Assembly (NCBI GenBank): GCA_029254395.1
Contig: JAQWXQ010000037.1
Coordinates: 1 to 37,783, forward strand
Direction of reading: 5' to 3'
DNA length: 37,783 bases
DNA from: SAR86 cluster bacterium
GTDB taxonomy: Bacteria; Pseudomonadota; Gammaproteobacteria; Magnimaribacterales; D2472
Positions 20,338 through 29,569 of this stretch are shown here, in pieces; the stretch's first letter is position 1, and every line of letters starts with the position of its first letter. The notes beneath the pieces were generated by a model. It searched no databases, was not told the DNA's origin, and saw only the letters and a program-made list of their open reading frames with translations. The position numbers were made by a program, and so were the translations under genes.

Positions 20338-22244
20338 TGAATAGTATATTTAGAAATTTATTTGTATGGATGATTCTAGGATCTTTCTTGATTTTCGTTT
20401 TCAATAATATTGAAAATTCTAATACAAGAGAGCAAATTAGCTATAGCCAATTTAAAGAAGAAATTTTATCAGATAGCATTGCTAAGGTTGTCTACAAAGG
20501 CGATCAGATGACAATTATTGGTGATAGGCTTGACGGATCTAAATTCGAAACAACACACCCTATCTTCAAAAAAGACGAGGCAGTAGATGCTGCAATTGAA
20601 GATAATGGAGTTATTGCTGTATTTGAGAAAATTGAGCAACCTTCAATACTCTCGCAGCTATTGGTTGGAGCATTTCCTATTATTTTGCTTTTAGGGATAT
20701 TTTTCTTTTTTATGAGGCAGATGCAAGGTGGAATGTCTGGAAAAGGTGGACCAATGTCATTTGGTAAAAGCAAGGCTAAGCTCATGGAGGGTGGAAAAGT
20801 TAAGACAAACTTTAATGATGTTGCTGGTTGTGAAGAGGCAAAACAGGATGTTCAAGAGCTTGTAGACTTTCTTAGAGACCCAACTAAATTTCAAAAGCTT
20901 GGGGGTAAGATACCTAGAGGCGTTTTAATGGTAGGTCCCCCAGGAACAGGTAAAACACTTCTTGCTAGAGCTGTTGCAGGCGAAGCCAAGGTTCCTTTCT
21001 TCACTATCTCAGGCTCTGATTTCGTCGAAATGTTTGTAGGTGTCGGGGCGTCTAGAGTTAGAGATATGTTTGAGCAGGCAAAAAAACAATCACCATGTAT
21101 CGTGTTTATTGATGAAATTGATGCGGTTGGGCGTCATAGAGGCGCGGGTCTTGGTGGTGGTCATGATGAAAGAGAGCAAACTCTTAACCAGTTACTAGTT
21201 GAAATGGATGGTTTTGAAGGTAACGATGGAGTAATTGTAATTGCTGCGACCAATAGGCCAGACGTTTTAGATCCTGCGTTATTAAGACCAGGTAGATTTG
21301 ACAGACAAGTTGTAGTTGATTTGCCAGATATTAGAGGAAGAGAGGCAATCCTGAAAGTTCATATGAGAAAAGTGCCAATCAGTGCTGATGTTGACCCATC
21401 AGTAATTGCAAGAGGAACACCTGGTTTCTCTGGTGCAGACTTAGCAAATTTAATTAATGAAGCGGCCTTATTTGCTGCAAGATATTCAGATAAAAAAATT
21501 GACCAAAATCATCTTGATTTAGCAAAAGATAAAATTATGATGGGAGCCGAAAGAAAGTCGATGATATTGAGTGAAGAGCAAAAGCGAATCACAGCTTATC
21601 ACGAGGCAGGTCATGCAATTGTTGGACGTCTTTCTCCAAAACATGATCCAGTTTATAAAGTAACCATAATCCCAAGAGGAAGGGCCCTTGGCGTAACCAT
21701 GTTCCTTCCCGAGGAAGATACATATATGCAAAGTAAAGAATATTTACTCAGCAGAATATGTGCATTGTTTGGTGGTAGGATCGCTGAAAATATTATTAAT
21801 GGTGATAACGGCATAACAACTGGAGCGTCTAACGATATTGAAGTTGCAACAAACATAGCAACAAATATGGTTACTAAGTGGGGTTTATCAGAAAAATTAG
21901 GCCCATTAAAATATGGAGAAGATGAGGGTAGTCCATTCCTTGGAAGATCAGCATCATCGCCAACACAAACAATAAGCGAAGATACTTCCAAGCTAATTGA
22001 TCAAGAAATTAAATCTATTATAAATTCTTGCTACAGTAGAGCTGATGAAATGCTTAAAAGTAATCTTGATAAATTGAATGTTATGGCTGATGCACTATTG
22101 AAATATGAAACTATTGATGCAAATCAGATTGATGACATTATGGCTGGAGCTGAACCCAGGGAGCCTAAAGGTTGGTCTGATGATGAGCCCACTAAAAAAG
22201 TAAATAAAAAAACTTCAATCAAAGGTACTGCTGAAGAGTTATAA
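20334..22244 (+). CDS. ftsH: ATP-dependent zinc metalloprotease FtsH
   Basis: [18 protein letters not shown] Walker A, SRH, HEAGH zinc motif. Confidence 0.99.
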   Translation: MMNSIFRNLFVWMILGSFLIFVFNNIENSNTREQISYSQFKEEILSDSIAKVVYKGDQMTIIGDRLDGSKFETTHPIFKKDEAVDAAIEDNGVIAVFEKIEQPSILSQLLVGAFPIILLLGIFFFFMRQMQGGMSGKGGPMSFGKSKAKLMEGGKVKTNFNDVAGCEEAKQDVQELVDFLRDPTKFQKLGGKIPRGVLMVGPPGTGKTLLARAVAGEAKVPFFTISGSDFVEMFVGVGASRVRDMFEQAKKQSPCIVFIDEIDAVGRHRGAGLGGGHDEREQTLNQLLVEMDGFEGNDGVIVIAATNRPDVLDPALLRPGRFDRQVVVDLPDIRGREAILKVHMRKVPISADVDPSVIARGTPGFSGADLANLINEAALFAARYSDKKIDQNHLDLAKDKIMMGAERKSMILSEEQKRITAYHEAGHAIVGRLSPKHDPVYKVTIIPRGRALGVTMFLPEEDTYMQSKEYLLSRICALFGGRIAENIINGDNGITTGASNDIEVATNIATNMVTKWGLSEKLGPLKYGEDEGSPFLGRSASSPTQTISEDTSKLIDQEIKSIINSCYSRADEMLKSNLDKLNVMADALLKYETIDANQIDDIMAGAEPREPKGWSDDEPTKKVNKKTSIKGTAEEL

Positions 22245-22245
22245 T
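22240..22245 (+). promoter_or_regulatory. -10 box (TATAAT) 7 nt before glmM ATG, containing the ftsH stop codon
   Basis: GAGTTATAATTCATAGC-ATG. Confidence 0.45.
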
Positions 22246-22252
22246 TCATAGC

Positions 22253-23575
22253 ATGAATTTAAAATTTGGAACTGATGGCATAAGGGGCCCTGTAGAAACT
22301 CTTATTACACCTGAGGCTTGTCTAAGGATCGGTCATGCTACCGGCACTGTTGCAAAAGAATTGGGTTGGAATACAGTAATGATTGGCAAGGATACAAGAG
22401 TATCAGGATATATGCTTGAGTCCGCACTCCAGGCTGGGTTTATATCAGCTGGAGTTGATGTAAAGCTTTTGGGACCAATTCCAACTCCAGGTGTTGCATA
22501 TCTTACTAGATCAGTGAGAGATTCTTTCGGGCTTGTCATAAGCGCTTCACATAATGATTTTTTGGATAATGGAATAAAAATATTTATGCCCAATGGCGAA
22601 AAGTTATCAAAAGATATCGAGAAGCGTATAGAAAAGATAATAGCTGGAGAGATGAACATCGTCGATAGTTCATCCATAGGCAAGGCAGAAAGATTTGATG
22701 AATCTGGAGCTAGATATATTGAGTTTTGTAAATCAACAGTTCCTACTTATTTAAATTTTTCGTCATTAAGAATAGTTTTAGATTGCGCTCATGGCGCCTG
22801 TTACAAGGTTAGTCCGTCAGTATTTAAAGAGCTTGGAGCAGAAGTTATTTTGATTGGAAATAATCCTGACGGTTTTAATATAAACCAGGGCTGTGGTTCA
22901 ACGCACCCTGAACTACTTCAGGAAGAGGTGGTAAAACACAGAGCAGATTATGGTGTTGCTCTAGACGGAGATGGTGATAGGGTAATTTTGGTTGACTGTC
23001 ATGGAAACATTCTTGATGGTGACGATCTTCTTTATATCATGGCTTTTGCAAACCCGAACAGAGTTGGGGCATGGGCTGGAGTGGTTGGCACCAAGATGAG
23101 TAATTTTGGGTTAGAAGACGGCTTAAAAAAATTAGGATATAAATTTGTAAGAGCTGATGTTGGCGATAAATACGTAAGCCAGAAGCTTTCTGAAAAGGGG
23201 TGGTTGCTCGGAGGAGAAACATCTGGGCATATAATTAGCAAAGATTTAGTAAGTACTGGTGATGGCACAATTGCTGCTTTAAAAGTTATTTCTTCATTGA
23301 TGATTTTAGAAAAAACACCTAGCGAAGTTCTTGCAAACTATAATAAAAGACCACAAATTAATATCGCCGTTTCCGTTAAAAATAAAGATGTTATCAATGA
23401 CTCATCTATTCAATCTGCAATTTCTGATGCTCAATCTGATATTACAGTAGACAGAGTATTGGTAAGACCATCTGGAACAGAGAGCAAGATAAGAGTAATG
23501 GTTGAAGCAAGCGACGAAAATACAGCTAAGAAATACGCCAAGGACCTATCTCAACTTATTGAATCAAAGCTGTAA
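22253..23575 (+). CDS. glmM: Phosphoglucosamine mutase
   Basis: KFGTDGIRG, SASHNDFLDNGIKIF, DGDGDR, RPSGTE. Confidence 0.98.
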   Translation: MNLKFGTDGIRGPVETLITPEACLRIGHATGTVAKELGWNTVMIGKDTRVSGYMLESALQAGFISAGVDVKLLGPIPTPGVAYLTRSVRDSFGLVISASHNDFLDNGIKIFMPNGEKLSKDIEKRIEKIIAGEMNIVDSSSIGKAERFDESGARYIEFCKSTVPTYLNFSSLRIVLDCAHGACYKVSPSVFKELGAEVILIGNNPDGFNINQGCGSTHPELLQEEVVKHRADYGVALDGDGDRVILVDCHGNILDGDDLLYIMAFANPNRVGAWAGVVGTKMSNFGLEDGLKKLGYKFVRADVGDKYVSQKLSEKGWLLGGETSGHIISKDLVSTGDGTIAALKVISSLMILEKTPSEVLANYNKRPQINIAVSVKNKDVINDSSIQSAISDAQSDITVDRVLVRPSGTESKIRVMVEASDENTAKKYAKDLSQLIESKL

Positions 23576-23579
23576 AAAA

Positions 23580-24323
23580 ATGATCATAGCTAATTTTAAG
23601 TCAAATGGTTCTGAGCAAATGATCGTTCGCTGGGTTCAAGATTTTATATCTAATATTGATAACAATCATACAACTTTAGGTATAGCCCCGCCTTATACTT
23701 ATATAGAAAAATTAGAAAGGTTATTATCCGATGCAAACCAAAATAATCTTAAGGTTGGAGCTCAAGATGTAGGCGTTGGTTCAGGTGCTAAGACTGGTTC
23801 AGTCTCTTCATCCATGTTGGCTGATCTTAATTGTAACTTCGCTATTATTGGTCACTCTGAAAGAAGAAAGATATTTAACGAAAGCAATGAACTCATAAGA
23901 GAAAAGTTAAAAAACTTAATTTCTTCAAAATTAACTCCAGTGTTATGTGTTGGTGAATCTTATTCAGATTTTGAAAATAAAAAAACATTAATAACAATAA
24001 AAGAACAGCTTAACGAATGCCTATTAGATATTCATATACCTCAAGATATTATCATTGCCTATGAACCCTTATGGGCTATTGGTTCTGGAAAAACACCGAA
24101 CCCAACTGATGTAAATGAAATTAACGAATATATAAAAGATGTTGTACAATCTGCAACTTCAAACAACTATGTTCCTTCAGTTTGTTATGGTGGAAGTGTT
24201 GATGTTGCAAATGCTGGATCATTTTTTGATTGCAGTAACATAGATGGTGCTCTTGTAGGAGGAGCATCTCTAGATGGTAAGAAATTTGCTTTAATAGCAA
24301 ATGAATTTAATAGGAATAATTAG
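23580..24323 (+). CDS. tpiA: Triosephosphate isomerase (ATG at 23580, not the 23502 track start)
   Basis: NFKSNGS, IIGHSERR, AYEPLWAIGSGKTP, DGALVGGASL; the 23502 start would overlap glmM by 74 nt. Confidence 0.95.
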   Translation: MIIANFKSNGSEQMIVRWVQDFISNIDNNHTTLGIAPPYTYIEKLERLLSDANQNNLKVGAQDVGVGSGAKTGSVSSSMLADLNCNFAIIGHSERRKIFNESNELIREKLKNLISSKLTPVLCVGESYSDFENKKTLITIKEQLNECLLDIHIPQDIIIAYEPLWAIGSGKTPNPTDVNEINEYIKDVVQSATSNNYVPSVCYGGSVDVANAGSFFDCSNIDGALVGGASLDGKKFALIANEFNRNN

Positions 24324-24324
24324 G

Positions 24325-24636
24325 ATGATTACTTTAATACAAATTTTATGCGTGATTTTAGCCATTGCTATAATTGTGCTGGTTCTTCTTCAACAAGGAA
24401 AAGGCTCTGATCTAGGGTCGGCTTTTGGTGGGGGTTCTTCTAATTCAATGTTTGGAGCTTTGGGTCCATCTAATTTTCTAGGCAAACTTACATCTTTTCT
24501 TGCAGCTCTTTGGCTTGTTTTAACATTATTCTTAGCCTACTTGTATAAAACGGACAATACAGACCAAATTTTTGATACTCCGCTTATAGAAGAGGCACTT
24601 GAAGAAAGTAATTCTGATTCAATACCAGAGGAATAA
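24325..24636 (+). CDS. secG: Preprotein translocase subunit SecG
   Basis: LVLLQQGKGSDLGSAFGGGSSNSMFG signature; start MITLIQIL with upstream AGG. Confidence 0.95.
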   Translation: MITLIQILCVILAIAIIVLVLLQQGKGSDLGSAFGGGSSNSMFGALGPSNFLGKLTSFLAALWLVLTLFLAYLYKTDNTDQIFDTPLIEEALEESNSDSIPEE

Positions 24637-24675
24637 TAAAATAATACAAAGGTATTTTTTATATTTATTACAAGC

Positions 24676-24762
24676 TGGTGCCGAGAGCGGGACTTGAACC
24701 CGCACGAGTTTTCACTCACTAACCCCTCAAGCTAGCGTGTCTACCAATTCCACCACCTCGGC
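24676..24762 (-). tRNA. tRNA-Leu(GAG), encoded CCA
   Basis: Minus strand: GCCGAGGTGGTGGAATTGGTAGACACGCTAGCTTGAGGGGTTAGTGAGTGAAAACTCGTGCGGGTTCAAGTCCCGCTCTCGGCACCA; anticodon loop TTGAGGG; long variable arm. Confidence 0.96.
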
Positions 24763-24771
24763 TAAGCGAGA

Positions 24772-24777
24772 ATTATA
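24772..24777 (-). promoter_or_regulatory. Candidate -10 box (TATAAT) for tRNA-Leu
   Basis: TATAAT on the minus strand 9 nt upstream of the mature tRNA 5' end; weak -35. Confidence 0.55.
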
Positions 24778-24856
24778 CCAACATATTTTTAAATATTAAT
24801 AAATATATAACTTGACCAATGGTAGTACCTTTATTTACACTTCACCTTCGGTGCGA

Positions 24857-24933
<77 letters not shown>

Positions 24934-24954
24934 CATACATATATTAATTTTTGT

Positions 24955-24974
24955 GGGGCATTTGCCCTTTTTTT
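24955..24974 (+). terminator. Intrinsic terminator/attenuator between tRNA-fMet and rimP
   Basis: GGGGCATTTGCCC followed by TTTTTTT. Confidence 0.6.
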
Positions 24975-24984
24975 ATATAAGAGA

Positions 24985-25467
24985 ATGAATAAGGACGACA
25001 TAGAGAACATTGTGAACCCTGTAATTGGCAGGCATGAATGCTATCTATGGGGCATTGAGATATTAAGAGGTAAAAGAAGACCCACTTTGAGAATATATAT
25101 TGAATCTCATGAGGGTGCTGGTATTGAAGATTGTGAGAATGTATCAAGGGATTTGAATTACGAGGTTGAGCTAGAATCAATTCTTGGTGAAGATTTTGTT
25201 TTAGAGGTTTCAACACCAGGTATTGAAAGAAGATTCTTTAATTTTGGTCAATTAAATGACTATCTTGGAGAAGACTTTAAAATTAAATTAAGAGAGCCTT
25301 TGAATGGTATTAAAAATATCAGTGGTTGCTTAACAGAATGTAAAGATCAGTTAATTACAATAGAAACATCTGATCTTGAATATAAACTTGAGTTTGGGGA
25401 TATGGATTTCTGTAAACTAGAACCAAATTTTGAAAAAATTATGAAGGAAAGTGAACATGCAAAGTAA
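24985..25467 (+). CDS. rimP: Ribosome maturation factor RimP (start ATG 24985; the track start 24907 lies inside the tRNA)
   Basis: VNPVIGRHECYLWGIEILRG..., LEVSTPGIERRFF motif; directly upstream of nusA. Confidence 0.94.
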   Translation: MNKDDIENIVNPVIGRHECYLWGIEILRGKRRPTLRIYIESHEGAGIEDCENVSRDLNYEVELESILGEDFVLEVSTPGIERRFFNFGQLNDYLGEDFKIKLREPLNGIKNISGCLTECKDQLITIETSDLEYKLEFGDMDFCKLEPNFEKIMKESEHAK

Positions 25468-26917
25468 TGAAATATTATTGGTAGTTGATTCAGTATCAAA
25501 CGAGAAAGGTCTTACAAAAGAAGTTATATTTAATGCTGTTGAGGTGGCATTAGCATCAGCCTCTCAAAGACATTTTCATGAAGATGCAGAGCTTAGTGTT
25601 AGCATTGATAGAGAATCTGGGGAATATCAAACTCATAGAAGTTGGATAGTTGCTGACCCTGACGACATATACTTTCACAAAGAGACACATGTCTCACCTG
25701 AAGATTCAAAACTAGAGCTTAGCGATATCTTTACTGAGGCTGTTGAAAATATTAAGTTTGGGCGAATAGAAACACAGGCTGCGAGGCAAGTAATGCTTCA
25801 GAAAGTTAGAGAAGCTGAAAGAGAGAAGGTTGTAGCTCAATTTAAATCTAAAGATAGAACACTGGTCGGAGGATCTGTTAAAAGAGTAACTCGTGACAAT
25901 ATTATTGTTGATATAGCAAACGAAGCCGAGGCTATCTTACCAAGAGACAAGCTCATGCCGGGAGAGATTTATAAAATCAATGATCGAATTAGAGCTATTC
26001 TTAAAATCCAAGAGGTTGAAGGAAGAGGGCCGCAATTAATGCTTGATAGAGTATGCCCAGAAATGGTGACTGAACTTTTCAGTATTGAAGTGCCTGAAAT
26101 TAATGAAGATATTATTGAAATTAGAGGCGTCGCAAGAGAGCCGGGGTCACGCTCTAAAATTGCTGTTAAAACAAATGATGGGAGAATAGATCCAGTTGGT
26201 GCATGTGTTGGCATGAGGGGATCTCGAGTTCAAGCTGTATCATCAGAGCTTGGCAATGAAAGGATTGATATTGTTATATACGATGATAATCCAGCGCAAT
26301 TAGTTATCAATGCATTAGTGCCTGCAAAAGTAGATTCCATTGTTATGGATGAAGATTCAAGATCAATGGAAATTGCTGTAAATCAAGATAACTTAGCTCT
26401 TGCAATTGGATCAAGAGGTCAAAATATTCGTTTAGCATCTCAATTGGTTGGATGGGAGCTTAACATTATAAGCAGTGAAGAGGCTGAAGCTAAAGTTAAG
26501 GTTGATGAAACAGAATTCATGGTGAAACTAATAGATAGCTTAAGTGTTACTGAAGAGGTTGCTGAGAAAATAATTTCTGCTGGTTTAGGAAGCTTTGATG
26601 ATATTGCGTATGTTGATAACTCAGTACTAAAAAATATTGCCGAAGATGAGGCTGAAATCGAAAGAATAAAAAGTGCAGCAGAAGACGCCGCTTTGATGGA
26701 AGCCATGGGTGCTATTACAGAAGAAGAAGATAACCTTGACTCGTTTGAAGGTCTTGGCATAAGCGAAGATGATATTCAAAAACTTTCAAACAAAGGAATT
26801 AAAAATAAAGATGATTTTGCTGAACTATCTGTAGATGAGTTACAGGATATTATTGAGATAGCTGATGATGTTGGCTCGGCAGCAATCATGAAAGCAAGAG
26901 AAGATTGGTTTAAATAA
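25457..26917 (+). CDS. nusA: Transcription termination/antitermination factor NusA
   Basis: VVDSVSNEKGL, S1 and KH domains (VGACVGMRGSRVQAVSSELGNERIDIV), acidic C-terminal repeats. Confidence 0.97.
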   Translation: MQSNEILLVVDSVSNEKGLTKEVIFNAVEVALASASQRHFHEDAELSVSIDRESGEYQTHRSWIVADPDDIYFHKETHVSPEDSKLELSDIFTEAVENIKFGRIETQAARQVMLQKVREAEREKVVAQFKSKDRTLVGGSVKRVTRDNIIVDIANEAEAILPRDKLMPGEIYKINDRIRAILKIQEVEGRGPQLMLDRVCPEMVTELFSIEVPEINEDIIEIRGVAREPGSRSKIAVKTNDGRIDPVGACVGMRGSRVQAVSSELGNERIDIVIYDDNPAQLVINALVPAKVDSIVMDEDSRSMEIAVNQDNLALAIGSRGQNIRLASQLVGWELNIISSEEAEAKVKVDETEFMVKLIDSLSVTEEVAEKIISAGLGSFDDIAYVDNSVLKNIAEDEAEIERIKSAAEDAALMEAMGAITEEEDNLDSFEGLGISEDDIQKLSNKGIKNKDDFAELSVDELQDIIEIADDVGSAAIMKAREDWFK

Positions 26918-26936
26918 AAATTAAAAGGAAGTTATT

Positions 26937-29219
26937 TTGGCTTTAACAGTAAAAGATTTTGCAAAAGTATTAAAAATTTCAGACTCTGCTCTTATTGAAA
27001 GAATGCAGAATGCTGGTTTGAAACATTCAAGCAGCTCAGACGAAATCACAGCTTCTGATAAGCAGGCATTACTTAGATCGCTTAAAGGTGGAAAAGCACC
27101 TGCTTCCAAATCAGTTACATCCTCTGGAAACATAACTGTAACTTCAAAAAATAAGACTGCTAATGATGGTCAGCCTATCAAGAGCTATTCAGACAATATT
27201 GAAGCAAAGAGAGCTGCGGCATCAGAGCAATTAAAAGAACAACAAAGAAAAAGAGAAGAACAGCTAAAAGAGGCTGCAAGATTAAAACAAGAAGAGCAGA
27301 AAAAAAGAGAAAAATTTAAGGCTGCTTCCAAATCTCCTGAAAGGCCTGCTAAAAAAGTTAATGTAAAAGATCAATTATCAAGTGCGGTAAATGCCTACAG
27401 AAGAAGAGAGGGCAGTTTCAAATCAGATGGCGACCATCAGTTTGAGGCACCTACTGAAGTAGTAAAAAAAGAAATTCAAATACCTTCAACCATTCAGGTT
27501 GGTGATCTTGCTAAGCTTATGGCTGTTAAAGGTGGTGTAGTAGTTAAAAATTTAATGGCACTTGGTGTTCCTGCAACAATTAATGATGTAATAGATCAAG
27601 AAACAGCAGTTCTTGTTGTTGAAGAAATTGGTCATATTGGTGTTGCACTTGAAGAAAAAGATCTTGAAGAAGATTTTGCAAGTCTTATTGAGTATAAGGA
27701 TGAACCATCTCAAAGGTCACCCGTTGTAACTGTAATGGGGCATGTCGACCATGGTAAAACTACCTTACTAGACTATATTCGAGAAACAAAAGTGGTTGAT
27801 GGCGAAGCAGGAGGCATTACTCAACATATTGGAGCTTACCAAGTTGAAACATCTAAGGGAAGGATCACATTTATAGACACGCCTGGTCATGCTGCTTTTT
27901 CATCCATGAGAGCAAGAGGAGCTAATACTACAGATATAGTAATTTTAGTTGTTGCTGCTAATGATGGGATTAAACCTCAAACAGAAGAAGCTATAAACCA
28001 TGCAAAAGCTGCTAATGTTTCTATTGTTGTTGCTATCAACAAAATGGACTTAGCGGGAGCAGATGCTGAAAAAGTTAAAGGTGAGCTTGCTGCTAAAGAT
28101 TTAGTTCCTGAAGACTGGGGCGGAAATATACAGATGATTCCAGTTTCAGCCTTAAAAGGCGATGGCGTTGATAAATTATTAGATTCAGTATCATTAGAAG
28201 CTGAGCTGTTAGAGTTAAAAGCTTCTTATGATGGACCAGCTCAAGGTGTTGTTGTTGAGTCTGAATTAGATAAATTTAAAGGTTCGGTTGCCACTTTACT
28301 AATCCAAAATGGGACTCTAAAAACAGGTGATATTATTGCTGCGGGCAACTCTATTGGAAAAATTAAAAGCATTACAACCAGTGATGGTAAGAAAGAAAAA
28401 TCTGCAGGTCCTTCTGCTGCAATAGAAGTTCTTGGTTTGAATAGTGTGCCAAACGCAGGTGATGTATTCCAAGTTGTAAAAAATGATAAACAAGCAAGAG
28501 AAATTGTTGAGCATAGAGTTGATAGAGAAAAAGAAAGAAAGCTTCTCAAGCAAAAAGATGATTCAGCAGGCAACCTTTTTGAATCATTTGGACAAGATGC
28601 TAAGAAAGTATTGAATATAATTGTAAAAACTGATGTTGGTGGAACTTGTGAAGCAATATTGGCTGCATTGCACGAATTGGGTAATGATTTAGCGAAAGTT
28701 AAAATTGTCTCAAGTGGTGTTGGTGGAATATCTGAATCAGATGCAAACCTTGCTCTTGCTACAGACGCAATTATCCTTGGCTTTAATGTAAGAGCGGATA
28801 ATACTGCTAAAAAAATTGCTGAAGAAGAGTCTATTCCTCTTAACTATCACAGCATCATATATGAGCTTCTTGATGATGTTAAAGCGCGTATGAGCGGATT
28901 GCTTGATCCTATTATTAGAGAAGAAATTATAGGCACTGCAGAAGTTTTAGAAGTATTCAACTCGCCTAAATTTGGTCAAGTTGCAGGTTGTATGGTTGTT
29001 GAGGGCTCAGTAAATAGAAACAAACCTGTAAGAGTCTTAAGAGACGATGTGGTTATTTTTGAAGGTGAACTTAATTCTTTAAGAAGGTTTAAAGACGATG
29101 TTTCAGAAGTGAAAAATGGAAGTGAATGTGGAATGGGTATTAAAAACTATAAAGACATTAGACCAAAAGATAAAATCGAAGTCTTTGATAGAAAAGAGGA
29201 AGCTCAAACTATTTCTTAA
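26937..29219 (+). CDS. infB: Translation initiation factor IF-2, TTG start
   Basis: VTVMGHVDHGKTTLLDYIRE G1 motif; SD AAGGAAG before TTG GCT TTA. Confidence 0.98.
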   Translation: MALTVKDFAKVLKISDSALIERMQNAGLKHSSSSDEITASDKQALLRSLKGGKAPASKSVTSSGNITVTSKNKTANDGQPIKSYSDNIEAKRAAASEQLKEQQRKREEQLKEAARLKQEEQKKREKFKAASKSPERPAKKVNVKDQLSSAVNAYRRREGSFKSDGDHQFEAPTEVVKKEIQIPSTIQVGDLAKLMAVKGGVVVKNLMALGVPATINDVIDQETAVLVVEEIGHIGVALEEKDLEEDFASLIEYKDEPSQRSPVVTVMGHVDHGKTTLLDYIRETKVVDGEAGGITQHIGAYQVETSKGRITFIDTPGHAAFSSMRARGANTTDIVILVVAANDGIKPQTEEAINHAKAANVSIVVAINKMDLAGADAEKVKGELAAKDLVPEDWGGNIQMIPVSALKGDGVDKLLDSVSLEAELLELKASYDGPAQGVVVESELDKFKGSVATLLIQNGTLKTGDIIAAGNSIGKIKSITTSDGKKEKSAGPSAAIEVLGLNSVPNAGDVFQVVKNDKQAREIVEHRVDREKERKLLKQKDDSAGNLFESFGQDAKKVLNIIVKTDVGGTCEAILAALHELGNDLAKVKIVSSGVGGISESDANLALATDAIILGFNVRADNTAKKIAEEESIPLNYHSIIYELLDDVKARMSGLLDPIIREEIIGTAEVLEVFNSPKFGQVAGCMVVEGSVNRNKPVRVLRDDVVIFEGELNSLRRFKDDVSEVKNGSECGMGIKNYKDIRPKDKIEVFDRKEEAQTIS

Positions 29220-29224
29220 TTTTC

Positions 29225-29569
29225 ATGGCATCACTTAGATCAGATAAAATTGCAGATGAACTTAAAAAAGAAATTTCCTTAATAATTAATCGCAAAACCA
29301 AAGATCCAAGACTTCAAAACATTAATGTAACTGCTGTAAAGGTTTCTGATGATATTGGCATAGCAACTGTTTATTATTCTGTGATTGGACAATCAATAAA
29401 TAAGTCTGAAAGTGGTCTAGAAAATAAAGTTCTTAAAAAATTTTCAGGGATGGTTCGATCTCAATTATCAAGAACCATGAAAATAAGAAGAGTACCCATA
29501 ATTAATTTTCGATTCGATGAAAGTATCGAATATTCTGAGAATATTGAAAAGTTACTTCAAGATTTATAG
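29225..29569 (+). CDS. rbfA: Ribosome-binding factor A
   Basis: RSDKIADELKKEISLIINRKTKDPRL; position between infB and truB. Confidence 0.93.
   Translation: MASLRSDKIADELKKEISLIINRKTKDPRLQNINVTAVKVSDDIGIATVYYSVIGQSINKSESGLENKVLKKFSGMVRSQLSRTMKIRRVPIINFRFDESIEYSENIEKLLQDL

Noticed and set aside
23502-23579. 26-aa N-terminal extension of tpiA in the ORF track
   Set aside because: Out-of-frame reading of the glmM 3' end; TpiA homology begins at MIIANFKSNG (23580).
24537-24719. Minus ORF 60 aa over secG and tRNA-Leu
   Set aside because: Translates tRNA sequence (GFKSRSRHQL), a common tRNA artefact.
26440-26760. Minus-strand ORF of 106 aa inside nusA, and similar long antisense ORFs (22333-22683, 28241-28573, 32247-32522, 35598-35885, 36290-36637)
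   Set aside because: Low-complexity translations antisense to well-supported conserved genes; expected shadow ORFs.
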